Below, piece after piece: positions 1 to 7,625 of a stretch of DNA of 36,293 nt (positions are counted from its first letter, which is position 1; the number at the start of each line of letters is the position of its first letter). A model generated the notes under the pieces. The model ran no database searches, had not been told where the DNA came from, and saw nothing but the letters and a program-made list of their open reading frames with translations. The position numbers were made by a program, and so were the translations under genes. The DNA is taken from NCBI GenBank assembly GCA_001818155.1, contig MHJU01000003.1, positions 1-36,293 on the forward strand, read 5' to 3'. The stretch comes from Candidatus Jacksonbacteria bacterium RIFCSPLOWO2_02_FULL_44_20. Lineage in GTDB: Bacteria > Patescibacteriota > Patescibacteriia > UBA9629.

Positions 1-2
1 AA

Positions 3-155
3 TTCTTTGGTTTGCAGATTAAAAAGTTAAGAGGGACGTCTTATTATAGAGTGCGGCATGGGCGATTTAGGATTATTTTTTGGTATAACAAGAACAATGA
101 TTTTGAGGTTGAAAAGATAGAGTATCGCAAGGAAAGCACATATAAAGATTTATAA
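3..155 (+). CDS. C-terminal part of a RelE/ParE-family toxin (truncated by window edge)
   Basis: An open frame enters from the left edge and ends at a TAA at 153-155, giving 50 residues. It reads [11 protein letters not shown], then [15 protein letters not shown], then [17 protein letters not shown]. The KLRG...YRVR.G..RIIF pattern followed by a basic C-terminal strand is typical of RelE/ParE-fold toxins (ribosome-dependent mRNA interferases or gyrase inhibitors). The start and any antitoxin gene lie outside the window, or the antitoxin may be missing, since leuC follows at once. The family call rests on the C-terminal half only. Confidence 0.65.
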   Translation, partial: FFGLQIKKLRGTSYYRVRHGRFRIIFWYNKNNDFEVEKIEYRKESTYKDL

Positions 156-166
156 AGGGAATCACC

Positions 167-1555
167 ATGGCTTACCATACGCTCTACAATAAAATTTTTG
201 ATCTCCACAAAGTCCGTAAACTTCCAGACGGACAGTGGCAAATTGCGATCGGACTTCACTTAATTCATGAAGTTACGAGCCCGCAGGCGTTTGCGATGCT
301 CCGCGAGCGGGGATTAAAAGTTCGCCATCCGGAATTAACGTACGCTACAGTTGACCATATCGTGCCAACCGATGACACGAGTCGTCCGCTTAAAGACCCG
401 CTTGCCGAAGAGATGCTCGCCTTACTTGAACGCAATTGCAGAGAGTACGGCATCACACTTTTTGGGCTTGGCGATCCACGGCAAGGCATTGTGCATATCA
501 TAGGCCCTCAATTAGGATTAACACAGCCCGGAAAAATTATAGTTTGCGGCGATTCGCACACATCAACGCACGGCGCATTTGGCGCGATTGCTTTTGGCAT
601 CGGCACAACGCAAGTTGCCCATGTGCTTGCGACTCAAACCATTGCGTTAAACGAACTTAAGGTGCGACGGATAGAAATAAGCGGAACCCTCAATAAGCGC
701 GTGTACGCGAAAGATATTATTTTGAAAATAATTTCTACACTTGGCGTTTCAGGAGGTATGGGGTACGCGTACGAGTATGGAGGAGACGCGATTCGCGCGC
801 TTTCTATGGAGGAGCGAATGACGATATGCAATATGTCTATAGAAGGCGGCGCGATGTGCGGTTATGTAAATCCCGATGAAAAGACCGTTAGTTATCTGCG
901 CGGGCGAGAATTTTCTCCGCAAGACGAGGAATTTGAAAAACGAGCCTCATGGTGGCTTTCTCTTACGTCAGAAAGAGATGTAGAGTACGATGACGTTGTT
1001 AAACTAAATGCAAACGACCTTGAGCCGATGGTTACGTGGGGAACAAACCCAGGGCAAGCAATTGGAATAAGTGAAAAAATTCCAGAGCCAGCATCACAGA
1101 GCGATAAAGACGCTCTGCACTATATGAAATTTAAATCTGGCGAGACTATTAAAGGTAAGAAGATAGATGTGGCGTTTATCGGTTCATGCACGAATAGCAG
1201 ATTAAGCGATTTGCAAGAAGCGGCGGAAATTATACAAGGGCAACAAGTAAACCATTCTGTGAAAGCATTAGTCGTTCCAGGTTCCGTAGCTATAAAAACG
1301 CAAGCGGAATATGAAGGACTGGACCAGGTGTTTAAAAAAGCAGGTTTTGAGTGGCGGGGCGCTGGATGTTCAATGTGCTTGGCTATGAATCCGGACAGGC
1401 TTACAGGCGATCAGATATGCGCTTCCACTTCCAACCGCAACTACCGCGGGAGACAAGGAAGCCAGACCGGAAGAACTATTTTGATGAGCCCGGCCATGTC
1501 GGCGGCCGCGGCGATTGCGGGAGAGGTGGTGGATGTGAGAAAATTTAAAAGTTAA
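167..1555 (+). CDS. leuC: 3-isopropylmalate dehydratase large subunit (LeuC)
   Basis: This is the large subunit of the [4Fe-4S] isopropylmalate isomerase, which converts 2-isopropylmalate to 3-isopropylmalate in leucine synthesis. The 462 residues match the usual bacterial LeuC length. Visible family motifs are the N-terminal [31 protein letters not shown], the first cluster cysteine in IGSCTNSR, the cysteine pair in GCSMCLAMN, and the C-terminal STSNRN...GRQG...[13 protein letters not shown]. The ATG at 167 is preceded by a weak Shine-Dalgarno (AAAGGGA, 154-160). leuD follows 1 base after the stop, so the two subunits are co-translated. No other leucine genes are in the window. Related hydro-lyases such as homoaconitase cannot be fully excluded, but the sequence is closest to the standard bacterial LeuC type. 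Confidence 0.92.
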   Translation: MAYHTLYNKIFDLHKVRKLPDGQWQIAIGLHLIHEVTSPQAFAMLRERGLKVRHPELTYATVDHIVPTDDTSRPLKDPLAEEMLALLERNCREYGITLFGLGDPRQGIVHIIGPQLGLTQPGKIIVCGDSHTSTHGAFGAIAFGIGTTQVAHVLATQTIALNELKVRRIEISGTLNKRVYAKDIILKIISTLGVSGGMGYAYEYGGDAIRALSMEERMTICNMSIEGGAMCGYVNPDEKTVSYLRGREFSPQDEEFEKRASWWLSLTSERDVEYDDVVKLNANDLEPMVTWGTNPGQAIGISEKIPEPASQSDKDALHYMKFKSGETIKGKKIDVAFIGSCTNSRLSDLQEAAEIIQGQQVNHSVKALVVPGSVAIKTQAEYEGLDQVFKKAGFEWRGAGCSMCLAMNPDRLTGDQICASTSNRNYRGRQGSQTGRTILMSPAMSAAAAIAGEVVDVRKFKS

Positions 1556-1556
1556 A

Positions 1557-2165
1557 ATGCAAAATGCAAAATTACAATCCAAAATAACCGGTCGCGCGAT
1601 CATTTTACCCGATGATAACATAGACACAGACCGCATCATTCCGGCGCGATTTTTAAAGTGCGTTACGTTTAATGAGTTGGGCGCGCATGTTTTTGAAGAC
1701 GATCGCGCCGCGCTAAAAATAGCGGGGAAAATCCATCCATTTGATGATCCAAAATATCATGGATCTTCTGTTCTGTTTACCGGGGAAAATTTTGGTTCCG
1801 GCTCGTCTCGCGAGCACGCGGTGCATGCGCTTATAAAATGGGGCATCCGCGCGATCATCTCTTACAGAATGTATTCGGAGATTTTTTTTAGTAATGCAAC
1901 CGCAAACGGCTTGCCGTGCGTTATTGTGAATCCAGAGAATTGGAAAATTTTGTCGCGCGCAATTACTAGTGATAAAGGATGCAAGGTTTCACTGGATATT
2001 GAAGCGATGACTGTTGCTTCTGGCACGCGCATAATTTCCTGTTCGTTTCAACATAAATCGACGCGCGAGGTGTTTTTGAGCGGAGACTGGGACAATCTTG
2101 GGGTTTTACTTGACGCAAAAGACGAGACAAATAAAATTATAGAAAAATTGCAGTATTATAAATAA
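1557..2165 (+). CDS. leuD: 3-isopropylmalate dehydratase small subunit (LeuD)
   Basis: This is the swivel-domain subunit that pairs with LeuC and provides substrate-binding residues. At 202 residues it is the long bacterial type. Signature stretches are DDNIDTDRIIPARFLK near the N-terminus, the GENFGSGSSREHA loop around residues 77-89, and the conserved GIRAIIS..Y.EIF.SNA..NGLP segment. The gene starts 1 base after the leuC stop, with no separate promoter visible. The first residues (MQNAKLQSK) are low-complexity and less conserved than the body. A GC-rich hairpin follows the stop codon. Confidence 0.92.
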   Translation: MQNAKLQSKITGRAIILPDDNIDTDRIIPARFLKCVTFNELGAHVFEDDRAALKIAGKIHPFDDPKYHGSSVLFTGENFGSGSSREHAVHALIKWGIRAIISYRMYSEIFFSNATANGLPCVIVNPENWKILSRAITSDKGCKVSLDIEAMTVASGTRIISCSFQHKSTREVFLSGDWDNLGVLLDAKDETNKIIEKLQYYK

Positions 2166-2168
2166 AAA

Positions 2169-2201
2169 CCCCGCCTTCCCGATTTGCTCGGAAACGCGGG
2201 G
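2169..2201 (+). terminator. GC-rich hairpin after leuD
   Basis: The arms CCCCGC (2169-2174) and GCGGGG (2196-2201) pair perfectly, with an inner imperfect stem TTCC.GA / TC.GGAA. On the plus strand no T-run follows, so it would be an atypical terminator for leuCD. On the minus strand the hairpin is followed by a T-rich tract (complement of 2161-2168), but no minus-strand gene is near. It may act as an mRNA 3' end stabiliser. Confidence 0.35.
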
Positions 2202-2265
2202 TCGCGCCCTGTTGCCCCATTGCGGGACAAAAAACCGTATCACAAACCATGGTGCTAGTCAAGAC

Positions 2266-2294
2266 TTGTTCTGTTCTGGAATTACTGCTAATAT
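2266..2294 (+). promoter_or_regulatory. Predicted extended -10 promoter for the DHH-tsaD gene run
   Basis: A -35 like TTGTTC (2266-2271) is separated by 17 bases from TAATAT (2289-2294), which is preceded by TGC, an extended -10 (TGnTAATAT). Transcription would begin near 2301, about 19 bases before the ATG at 2320. This supports that ATG over the longer in-frame reading that begins at 2212. Confidence 0.5.
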
Positions 2295-2319
2295 GCTCTG
2301 TTCATTATATTTTTCTCAT

Positions 2320-3444
2320 ATGGCGCTAACTGTCTACGAACAGATAATGGAATATATTAAACAGTCAAGAAGGGTAGTTGTTGCGCTTGATAAAAAGATT
2401 TCCGCAGATACACTTGGCGCGGCATACTCAATCACACGCATTCTTGAACGATACGAGAAACAGTTTCAAGTTACAATTGAACAAAGTTCTGATATCTATG
2501 GATTTTTAACCGAAAACATGGCGGTTACATCCGGACTCAAACAAGCGCGCCGTCTTGTTGTTACGCTTGATATACGCGAGCAGGGGCTTGATAAATTTTA
2601 CTACACAGTTGATGAACAAAAGAGTAAGTTAGACATTTATATTGTTCCAAAAAATGGATTTTTCAATCCTGACGACGTGCGCGTCGGGCAAGGAGGCTTT
2701 GAATACGATTTAATTATCACTCTCGGCGCCACGGACTTAAATTCGCTTGGAAGCGTGTACGAAGGGAACGCGGCGTTTTTTCACGAAACGCCGATTATAA
2801 ACATTGACCATAGAGCCGCAAACGAACTATTTGGCGAAATCAATCTTGTTGAACCGACAAAAAGCTCAACGTCGGAAATTGTGTTTGATTTTATGGAAGC
2901 CTGCGCGCGCGAGAATATCACGCAAACTGTCGCAACATCGCTTCTTGCAGGGATTCTTGAACGCACTGAAAGTTTCCGAGCGCCGACGCTTGCTCCGCAG
3001 ACTCTTGAAAAAGCAGGCCGGCTCATGGCGCTTAAAGCTGACCGTGAGCGGATCGTGCGCGAGCTTTTTTACAATAAATCTTTACCGCTTATGAAACTGT
3101 GGGGACGAGTGCTCGCGCGTCTAAAAGAAGACACTTTGAAACGTCTTTACTGGTCAATCATTGCAACAGATGATTATGCGCGCGCCGGTGCTGAACCTGT
3201 CTTGGTTGATAAAGTGTTTGAGGACGTTCTGCGATATCTGCCGCGCGAAGCGACAATTCTCCTTTTTTCAGAATTCAACGGCGCAGTGATGATACTTGCG
3301 TATTCAGGGAATTCTAACATTCTTCTTCCAGAACTTTTTGCCGCATATAAACCGATTACCTTTGAACACGGGGTTAAATGCCGAATTTTCGGGAGAGATC
3401 TTCTGGAGCTGGAGAAAGAGGCGATAGATTTATTTGTTATTTAG
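2320..3444 (+). CDS. DHH-family phosphoesterase-like protein with degenerate catalytic motifs
   Basis: The 374-residue protein has the layout of NrnA-like DHH/DHHA1 phosphoesterases (oligoribonuclease or pAp phosphatase): an N-terminal Rossmann-like DHH domain and a C-terminal substrate domain. The family landmarks are altered. The usual D-x-D-x-x-G motif near the N-terminus reads SADTLGAA, and the namesake DHH motif reads NIDHRAAN, with Arg in place of the second His. The SSTSEI segment that usually follows is retained. ATG 2320 is preferred because a promoter at 2266-2294 would start transcription only about 19 bases upstream; an in-frame ATG at 2293 falls inside the -10. The protein may be a binding or regulatory relative rather than an active metal-dependent nuclease. 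It sits just upstream of tsaD. Confidence 0.75.
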   Translation: MALTVYEQIMEYIKQSRRVVVALDKKISADTLGAAYSITRILERYEKQFQVTIEQSSDIYGFLTENMAVTSGLKQARRLVVTLDIREQGLDKFYYTVDEQKSKLDIYIVPKNGFFNPDDVRVGQGGFEYDLIITLGATDLNSLGSVYEGNAAFFHETPIINIDHRAANELFGEINLVEPTKSSTSEIVFDFMEACARENITQTVATSLLAGILERTESFRAPTLAPQTLEKAGRLMALKADRERIVRELFYNKSLPLMKLWGRVLARLKEDTLKRLYWSIIATDDYARAGAEPVLVDKVFEDVLRYLPREATILLFSEFNGAVMILAYSGNSNILLPELFAAYKPITFEHGVKCRIFGRDLLELEKEAIDLFVI

Positions 3445-3448
3445 CATC

Positions 3449-4519
3449 ATGCGCATTCTAGCGATAGAAACCTCCTGCGATGAAACCTCCGCCGCTGTTT
3501 GCGAGGGAGATGGTGATTCGGTCCGCATTCTTTCAAACGTCGTAGGTTCGCAGGTCGCCACACATGAGCGTTATGGAGGTGTTGTGCCTGAACTTGCCGC
3601 GCGCCGGCACGCGGAAATGATAATACCGGCTATTAAAGAGGCGCTCGCGCGCGCTCAAGAAGGATATGCTCGTGTAGACGCGATCGCCGTTACTTACGGA
3701 CCCGGGCTCATGGTTTCGCTTACTGTGGGCGTTGAAACTGCAAAAGCGTTTTCATATGCTAGCGGGTTGCCGATTATCGGCGTCAATCATATTGAAGGGC
3801 ATATTTATTCGGTTCTTGCCGGTGGAGTTGTTTCATACGGAAAAAATGCTGAAAGCGAGCTAACGGCTCGTTTTTTTTCTGCCCCGGCGCTCGCTCTTAT
3901 TGTTTCCGGCGGACATACGGAACTCGTGAAAATTGAGCGATACGGCTCGTATGAATATATCGGAAGAACGAGAGACGACGCGGCCGGCGAGGCGTTTGAT
4001 AAGGTAGCAAAAATGCTCGGGCTTCAGTATCCGGGCGGTCCAGCGATCTCAAAACTAGCGGTAAACGGACGGCGCGACGCGTACGACATTCCTCGCCCGA
4101 TGATGGACTCGGACGATTTTCAGTTTAGTTTTGCCGGGTTGAAGACTCATGTTCTGTACAGCGTAGAGAAACTTAAAAAAGAATATGGAGAGGACGGTTT
4201 TCGCGCATTGATACCGGATATCGCCGCTTCTTCAGAAGAGGCGATTTGCGAAGTGCTGATCGCAAAAACAGCGCGCGCGGCCCTTGCGAACGGTATTTCC
4301 TCCATTATCGTTACAGGCGGCGTTTCGGCAAATAGCCGTTTGCGCGAGTTGTTTAGAGAAGCGGCCTTTGCTTATGATTTTACTGTATATTTCCCCCAGC
4401 TTTCTTTAACCGGCGACAATGCCGGCATGATCGGGATTGCGGGGTATTTGAAGGCGCGGTATACTGGGAAATACGATGATGCTTTTACTCTGCGCGCTAA
4501 TCCAGATTTACGATTTTGA
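3449..4519 (+). CDS. tsaD: tRNA N6-adenosine threonylcarbamoyltransferase TsaD
   Basis: TsaD transfers the threonylcarbamoyl group to A37 of ANN-decoding tRNAs, working with TsaB, TsaC and TsaE (not in the window). The 356-residue protein begins MRILAIETSCDETSAA, the canonical Kae1/TsaD N-terminus. It carries YGGVVPELAARRH, GPGLMVSLTVG, the metal-binding HIEGH at residues 114-118, LIVSGGHTELV, GRTRDDAAGEAFDK, the GGVSAN loop and a C-terminal TGDNAGMI containing the metal-ligand Asp. An upstream in-frame ATG at 3434 would overlap the previous gene and add non-conserved residues, so 3449 is chosen. It is probably in the same transcript as the DHH gene, 4 bases upstream. Confidence 0.96.
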   Translation: MRILAIETSCDETSAAVCEGDGDSVRILSNVVGSQVATHERYGGVVPELAARRHAEMIIPAIKEALARAQEGYARVDAIAVTYGPGLMVSLTVGVETAKAFSYASGLPIIGVNHIEGHIYSVLAGGVVSYGKNAESELTARFFSAPALALIVSGGHTELVKIERYGSYEYIGRTRDDAAGEAFDKVAKMLGLQYPGGPAISKLAVNGRRDAYDIPRPMMDSDDFQFSFAGLKTHVLYSVEKLKKEYGEDGFRALIPDIAASSEEAICEVLIAKTARAALANGISSIIVTGGVSANSRLRELFREAAFAYDFTVYFPQLSLTGDNAGMIGIAGYLKARYTGKYDDAFTLRANPDLRF

Positions 4520-4531
4520 AATTTAGATTAT

Positions 4532-5086
4532 ATGTTTTCTTATTATCCTTCTTTACAAGGCGTCTACACGAGGCTTTTCTCACCGCTCGCGCGATTTTTT
4601 CATAATTACTGCCGGTTCAAGCCGCATCACGTGTCGATCCTTAGCGGAGTTTTTGGCATCGCGGCGGCGTTTTTGATTGGATTCCGTTATCTTGCGTTTG
4701 GAATTAGCCTGTTTCTAATATCTCTTCTGCTTGACGCGACAGACGGCGCGATTGCGAGGATTTACAATCAAGCGTCTAGAGGCGGAGTTTTAACTGATCG
4801 CATAATTGACTGGATTTTGGAATTGTCTATACTTATCGCGTTTGCATACGGAGGATTTGTGAGCATTACACTTGCGATTTTTGTTGCGGCGGCTGTTTGT
4901 TTAGCGAGGATCGGTATTTTTATCTCCGGCATTGATCTTGGCTTTCGGCGCACAGTGTTTTTGTTCTCTCCGCTTATCGGCTTTGAGACTAGTTCATATC
5001 TTTCAGGCGGCGCGCAGATTGCCGCTTTTGTCGTAAATGTGGGAAAATTTTTTATGCGGAAATATGACAGTCAAAAATTACGATAA
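4532..5086 (+). CDS. CDP-alcohol phosphatidyltransferase family membrane protein
   Basis: The complete CDP-alcohol phosphotransferase signature D-x2-DG-x2-AR-x8-G-x3-D-x3-D is present (DATDGAIAR...GVLTDRIID). These integral membrane enzymes swap CMP from a CDP-linked lipid for an alcohol such as glycerol phosphate or inositol phosphate. At 184 residues with about five or six hydrophobic segments it is in the normal size range (PgsA about 180-200). The N-terminal FKPHHVSILSG is a typical substrate-proximal motif. The alcohol acceptor cannot be told from sequence. The end overlaps the start of the Nudix gene by 23 bases, indicating a shared transcript. Confidence 0.88.
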   Translation: MFSYYPSLQGVYTRLFSPLARFFHNYCRFKPHHVSILSGVFGIAAAFLIGFRYLAFGISLFLISLLLDATDGAIARIYNQASRGGVLTDRIIDWILELSILIAFAYGGFVSITLAIFVAAAVCLARIGIFISGIDLGFRRTVFLFSPLIGFETSSYLSGGAQIAAFVVNVGKFFMRKYDSQKLR

Positions 5087-5507
5087 TACTATTGAAACTG
5101 TTGTAGGCGCGCTTGTCGTGAGTAGGGAAGGGCGGCTTTTGCTTGTTACTGGTCCAAAATGGAAAGGCCGCTACACAATCGTCGGCGGACACATAGAATA
5201 CGGCGAGCGCATTAAAGAGACTGTGCGGCGGGAACTGCAAGAGGAGATCGGCGTCGTGCCGGAGCGGATTGAGTTTTTGTGTGTGAATGATGAAGTGTTT
5301 CCGTCGTGGTTTCACCGCAAAGCGCATTTTATATTTTTGAATTTTGTCGCTTGGGTTGAAGACATTTCGCAGATTAAACTGTGTGAGCGTGAGTTTACAG
5401 ATCATAAGTGGTTTACTGCGAAAGACGCGCTCGCGCTTCCGGAAACAGCGCTCGTTTCCTCGGTGCGCCCGGTGATTGAGGCGTATAGAAAGAAATATGG
5501 ATCATAA
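5064..5507 (+). CDS. Nudix hydrolase
   Basis: The 147-residue single-domain protein has a perfect Nudix box G-x5-E-x7-REU-x-EE-x-GU at residues 42-64 (GHIEYGE...RELQEEIGV). It would hydrolyse a nucleoside diphosphate linked to another group, using Mg2+ bound by the box glutamates. Substrate cannot be assigned. The FLNFVAWV strand followed by E..DHKWFT..DAL is the common Nudix C-terminal pattern. ATG 5064 is preferred over 5037 because homologous Nudix domains begin just before the TVVGALVVS strand. It overlaps the phosphatidyltransferase gene by 23 bases. A partial second Nudix-like frame follows directly. Confidence 0.88.
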   Translation: MTVKNYDNTIETVVGALVVSREGRLLLVTGPKWKGRYTIVGGHIEYGERIKETVRRELQEEIGVVPERIEFLCVNDEVFPSWFHRKAHFIFLNFVAWVEDISQIKLCEREFTDHKWFTAKDALALPETALVSSVRPVIEAYRKKYGS

Positions 5508-5516
5508 GCTCTATGA

Positions 5517-5765
5517 ACGAAGACAAATCCATTCGCTGTATTCGTAATGCCAGTGCGTATTGTTACAGGAGATACTGATGTCGGTTTGATTTTTTCTGTG
5601 TATCTTGCAGAAGTTAATGAAATTTCTGAAGTTCGCTTGAGCAAAGAACACACAGAGGCGCGGTGGTTTGTGCCAAGCGAAGCCACGCGTTTGCTCGGCT
5701 CTCGGTATCCAAAAGAGTTTATAGAGAAATTGGCCCGCATTGACGAAACCGCGCAGATTTCATAA
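5517..5765 (+). pseudogene. Remnant of a second Nudix hydrolase (C-terminal part only)
   Basis: The open frame from 5517 (after a stop at 5514) to the TAA ending at 5765 reads FAVFVMPVRIVTGDTDVGLIFSV in pieces, then a stretch around SKEHTEARWFVPSEA. That is the usual last strand and helix of a Nudix domain. No Nudix box precedes it, because the previous gene ends only 9 bases upstream, so the N-terminal half is missing. An internal ATG at 5547 could still give a 72-residue product. I read it as a decayed partial duplication or recombination scar. A real small protein is the alternative. Confidence 0.5.
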
Positions 5766-5768
5766 GAT
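5740..5768 (+). promoter_or_regulatory. Predicted promoter of hicB-hicA, giving a leaderless transcript
   Basis: TTGACG (5740-5745) and TAAGAT (5763-5768) are 17 bases apart. Transcription would start about 7 bases after the -10, at or next to the hicB ATG at 5775. No Shine-Dalgarno precedes this ATG, which fits a leaderless mRNA. Confidence 0.5.
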
Positions 5769-5774
5769 ACACAC

Positions 5775-6062
5775 ATGTCCCAAGAAATTTTATTCACCAC
5801 ACAAATAAAACAAGATGGAAACATGTTTGTGGCTTATAGCCCTGAATTTGATGTTTCAAGTTGCGGGCGTTCGGTTTCCGAGGCGAGTAAGAACTTAAAA
5901 GACGCAATGATTGGTTTTCTTGAATCAGCAAGAGAACGAGGAGTATTGCGTGAAATTTTGGAAGAAGCTGGGTATAGTGTTGGCGAAACAGGTAATCATC
6001 AATTACATGCTCCAAAATTTTTCATGTTTGAAGATACTATGATTCCGCTTCAGTATGCCTAA
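5775..6062 (+). CDS. hicB: HicB-family antitoxin
   Basis: The 95-residue protein has the HicB partial RNase H-like fold pattern: an early strand pair ending FVAYSPEFDVSSCGRSVSEAS, then a helix DAMIGFLESARERG. HicB antitoxins bind and block HicA and usually repress their own operon. No clear C-terminal ribbon-helix-helix or HTH domain is visible; the tail (residues 72-95) instead runs into hicA. The gene overlaps hicA by 8 bases. The order hicB then hicA is the reverse of the classical hicAB arrangement, but it is common in minimal genomes. Confidence 0.8.
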   Translation: MSQEILFTTQIKQDGNMFVAYSPEFDVSSCGRSVSEASKNLKDAMIGFLESARERGVLREILEEAGYSVGETGNHQLHAPKFFMFEDTMIPLQYA

Positions 6063-6285
6063 AATTACTCCTGTTCCTTACGTGAAATTACAGAAAATTT
6101 TTGAGTTAGAAGGTTTCGTGTTTGACAGGCAAAGCGGGGATCATCTTATTTATGTAAAGCGCGGCATCTCTCGGGCGATCGTTATCCCGATATATAAAGA
6201 GGTGCCGGTTTTTATTATCAAGAATAATATGCGAACTGCCGGGATAACCAGAGAACGGTATTTTGAACTTTTAGCGCGTGTATGA
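6055..6285 (+). CDS. hicA: HicA-family mRNA interferase toxin
   Basis: The 76-residue protein has the double-stranded RNA-binding-like fold of HicA. It has an N-terminal VKLQKIFELEGFVFDRQSGDH with the catalytic-type His at residue 30, a basic strand YVKRG..RAIVIPIY, then the C-terminal helix IKNNMRTAGITRERYFELL that is highly typical of HicA. HicA cleaves mRNA when free of HicB. The start overlaps the hicB end by 8 bases, so translation is likely coupled. Confidence 0.85.
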   Translation: MPKITPVPYVKLQKIFELEGFVFDRQSGDHLIYVKRGISRAIVIPIYKEVPVFIIKNNMRTAGITRERYFELLARV

Positions 6286-6328
6286 AATACCACACCACCA
6301 AAGACAAATAACTTTTAACTTTCTATTT

Positions 6329-7213
6329 ATGTCCCTGCTTTTCCCCGGTACCTCGCATTCATCGCTTGCGGAATCAATCGCAAAGCGCTACAAATTTACT
6401 CTTGGAAAATGCGAGATCAAAAAATTTTCCTGCGGCGAGACGTATGTAAAAATACTTGAACACGTGCGAGGCACGGAGTGTTTTATTGTGCAGACGATTA
6501 CAAAGAGCGCAAACGATGATCTCATGGAGACATACCTTCTAGCAGATGCACTGCGCCGTCATGACGCGGAGCGCATTACCGCGATTATTCCGCATTTTGG
6601 ATATGCGCGCCAAGATCGCAGAGCGAGTTTAGGCGAGCCGATTTCAGCGCAACTTGTTGCAAAACTTCTTGTTGCCTCCGGCGTAACAAACATTATCACT
6701 TTTGATCTTCACTCTGATCAGATTGAGGGGTTTTTTACGACCCCGGTTGATAATCTCCACTGCTATCAGTTGTTTGCGGACTATTTTCAGAAAAAACAAT
6801 TACCTGATCCTGTAATCGTTGTTCCGGACACAGGAGCCGCGAAACTCGCTGACCGTTTGACTCGCGTTTTTGCCTCCCCAATGGCGATTCTCCACAAAAC
6901 CCGCCCGGCGCATCATAAAGTTTCACACACGCATCTTGTCGGAGACGTAAAAAATAAAACCGTTATTTTGTTTGACGATATGATTGATACCGGCGGCTCT
7001 ATTTGCTCTGCAAAAAATGAGGTTATTGCCCTCGGCGCGCGCAAAGATGTATACGTTGCCGCAACGCATGCGGTATTTTCAGGCCAAGCCTACGGACGAT
7101 TAGAATCAGCTGATTTTGCTGAAATCGTAGTGACGGACACGATCCCGCTTGCAGAGAAGTTGCCAAATATAACGGTGCTGTCAGTTGTTGAATTGCTCTA
7201 CAAAATACTTTGA
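6329..7213 (+). CDS. prs: Ribose-phosphate pyrophosphokinase (PRPP synthetase)
   Basis: The enzyme makes PRPP from ribose 5-phosphate and ATP for nucleotide and His/Trp synthesis. The 294-residue protein carries the family blocks: an N-terminal FPGTSHSSLAESIA, the flexible ATP-binding loop GYARQDRRASLGEPISAQLVAKLL, FDLHSDQIEGFFTTPVDNL, and the PRPP-binding loop VILFDDMIDTGGSICSA. The segment usually reading SPDxGG is VVPDTGAAKLADRL here, an atypical form. It is slightly shorter than the usual 310-320 residues. ATG 6329 fits the conserved N-terminus; an upstream ATG at 6278 overlaps hicA and adds unrelated residues. Confidence 0.88.
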   Translation: MSLLFPGTSHSSLAESIAKRYKFTLGKCEIKKFSCGETYVKILEHVRGTECFIVQTITKSANDDLMETYLLADALRRHDAERITAIIPHFGYARQDRRASLGEPISAQLVAKLLVASGVTNIITFDLHSDQIEGFFTTPVDNLHCYQLFADYFQKKQLPDPVIVVPDTGAAKLADRLTRVFASPMAILHKTRPAHHKVSHTHLVGDVKNKTVILFDDMIDTGGSICSAKNEVIALGARKDVYVAATHAVFSGQAYGRLESADFAEIVVTDTIPLAEKLPNITVLSVVELLYKIL

Positions 7214-7223
7214 CTAACTTTTT

Positions 7224-7616
7224 ATGCCACACGATCAGGAAAAGGAAATCTTGTTCGCTTTCAATCACGCCTCCGAAGTTCTCAAACTTAGAGACTTCAC
7301 ATTCCGCCCTATGCTCGGGAGAAAATCCGCTGTTGCAGACATAAAACGCGCATACAGGCTCGGGCACACTAATCTCAAAACAAAAATCGTTACAGTTGAC
7401 ATTTACACTGCCCGCCTTCGCAAACCAAAAAAAATGTCTGCGATTCTCGCGGTCATTGCGCACGAATTCGCCCATCACGAGAAAAAGCCCTATCGCCAAA
7501 AATATCGCGGCAGATGGATCAACCGAATCCATTATCCGTCGTTTTACAGACAAGTGAAGAAAAATATGGAAAAATTTAAGAAAGACGCTGTGTTGGGGCG
7601 ATATTTTAAATTTTGA
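7224..7616 (+). CDS. Small putative zinc metallopeptidase (SprT/YgjP-like HExxH protein)
   Basis: The 130-residue protein has a zincin motif HEFAHH at about residues 80-85, in a helix following ILAVIA. A further His lies about 18 residues on, in RIHYPSFYRQV, matching the HExxH...H..F layout of SprT- and YgjP/DUF45-type zincins. Substrate is unknown. No signal peptide is present, so the protein is probably cytoplasmic. It lies 10 bases after prs and 9 bases before the SMC-like gene, so all are likely co-transcribed. The subfamily assignment is tentative, but a zinc site is well supported. Confidence 0.6.
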   Translation: MPHDQEKEILFAFNHASEVLKLRDFTFRPMLGRKSAVADIKRAYRLGHTNLKTKIVTVDIYTARLRKPKKMSAILAVIAHEFAHHEKKPYRQKYRGRWINRIHYPSFYRQVKKNMEKFKKDAVLGRYFKF

Positions 7617-7625
7617 GCTGTATTC

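Noticed and set aside
2212-2319. Longer start of the DHH-family gene
   Set aside because: The added residues are Cys/His-rich and unlike the family, and a predicted extended -10 promoter lies within them.
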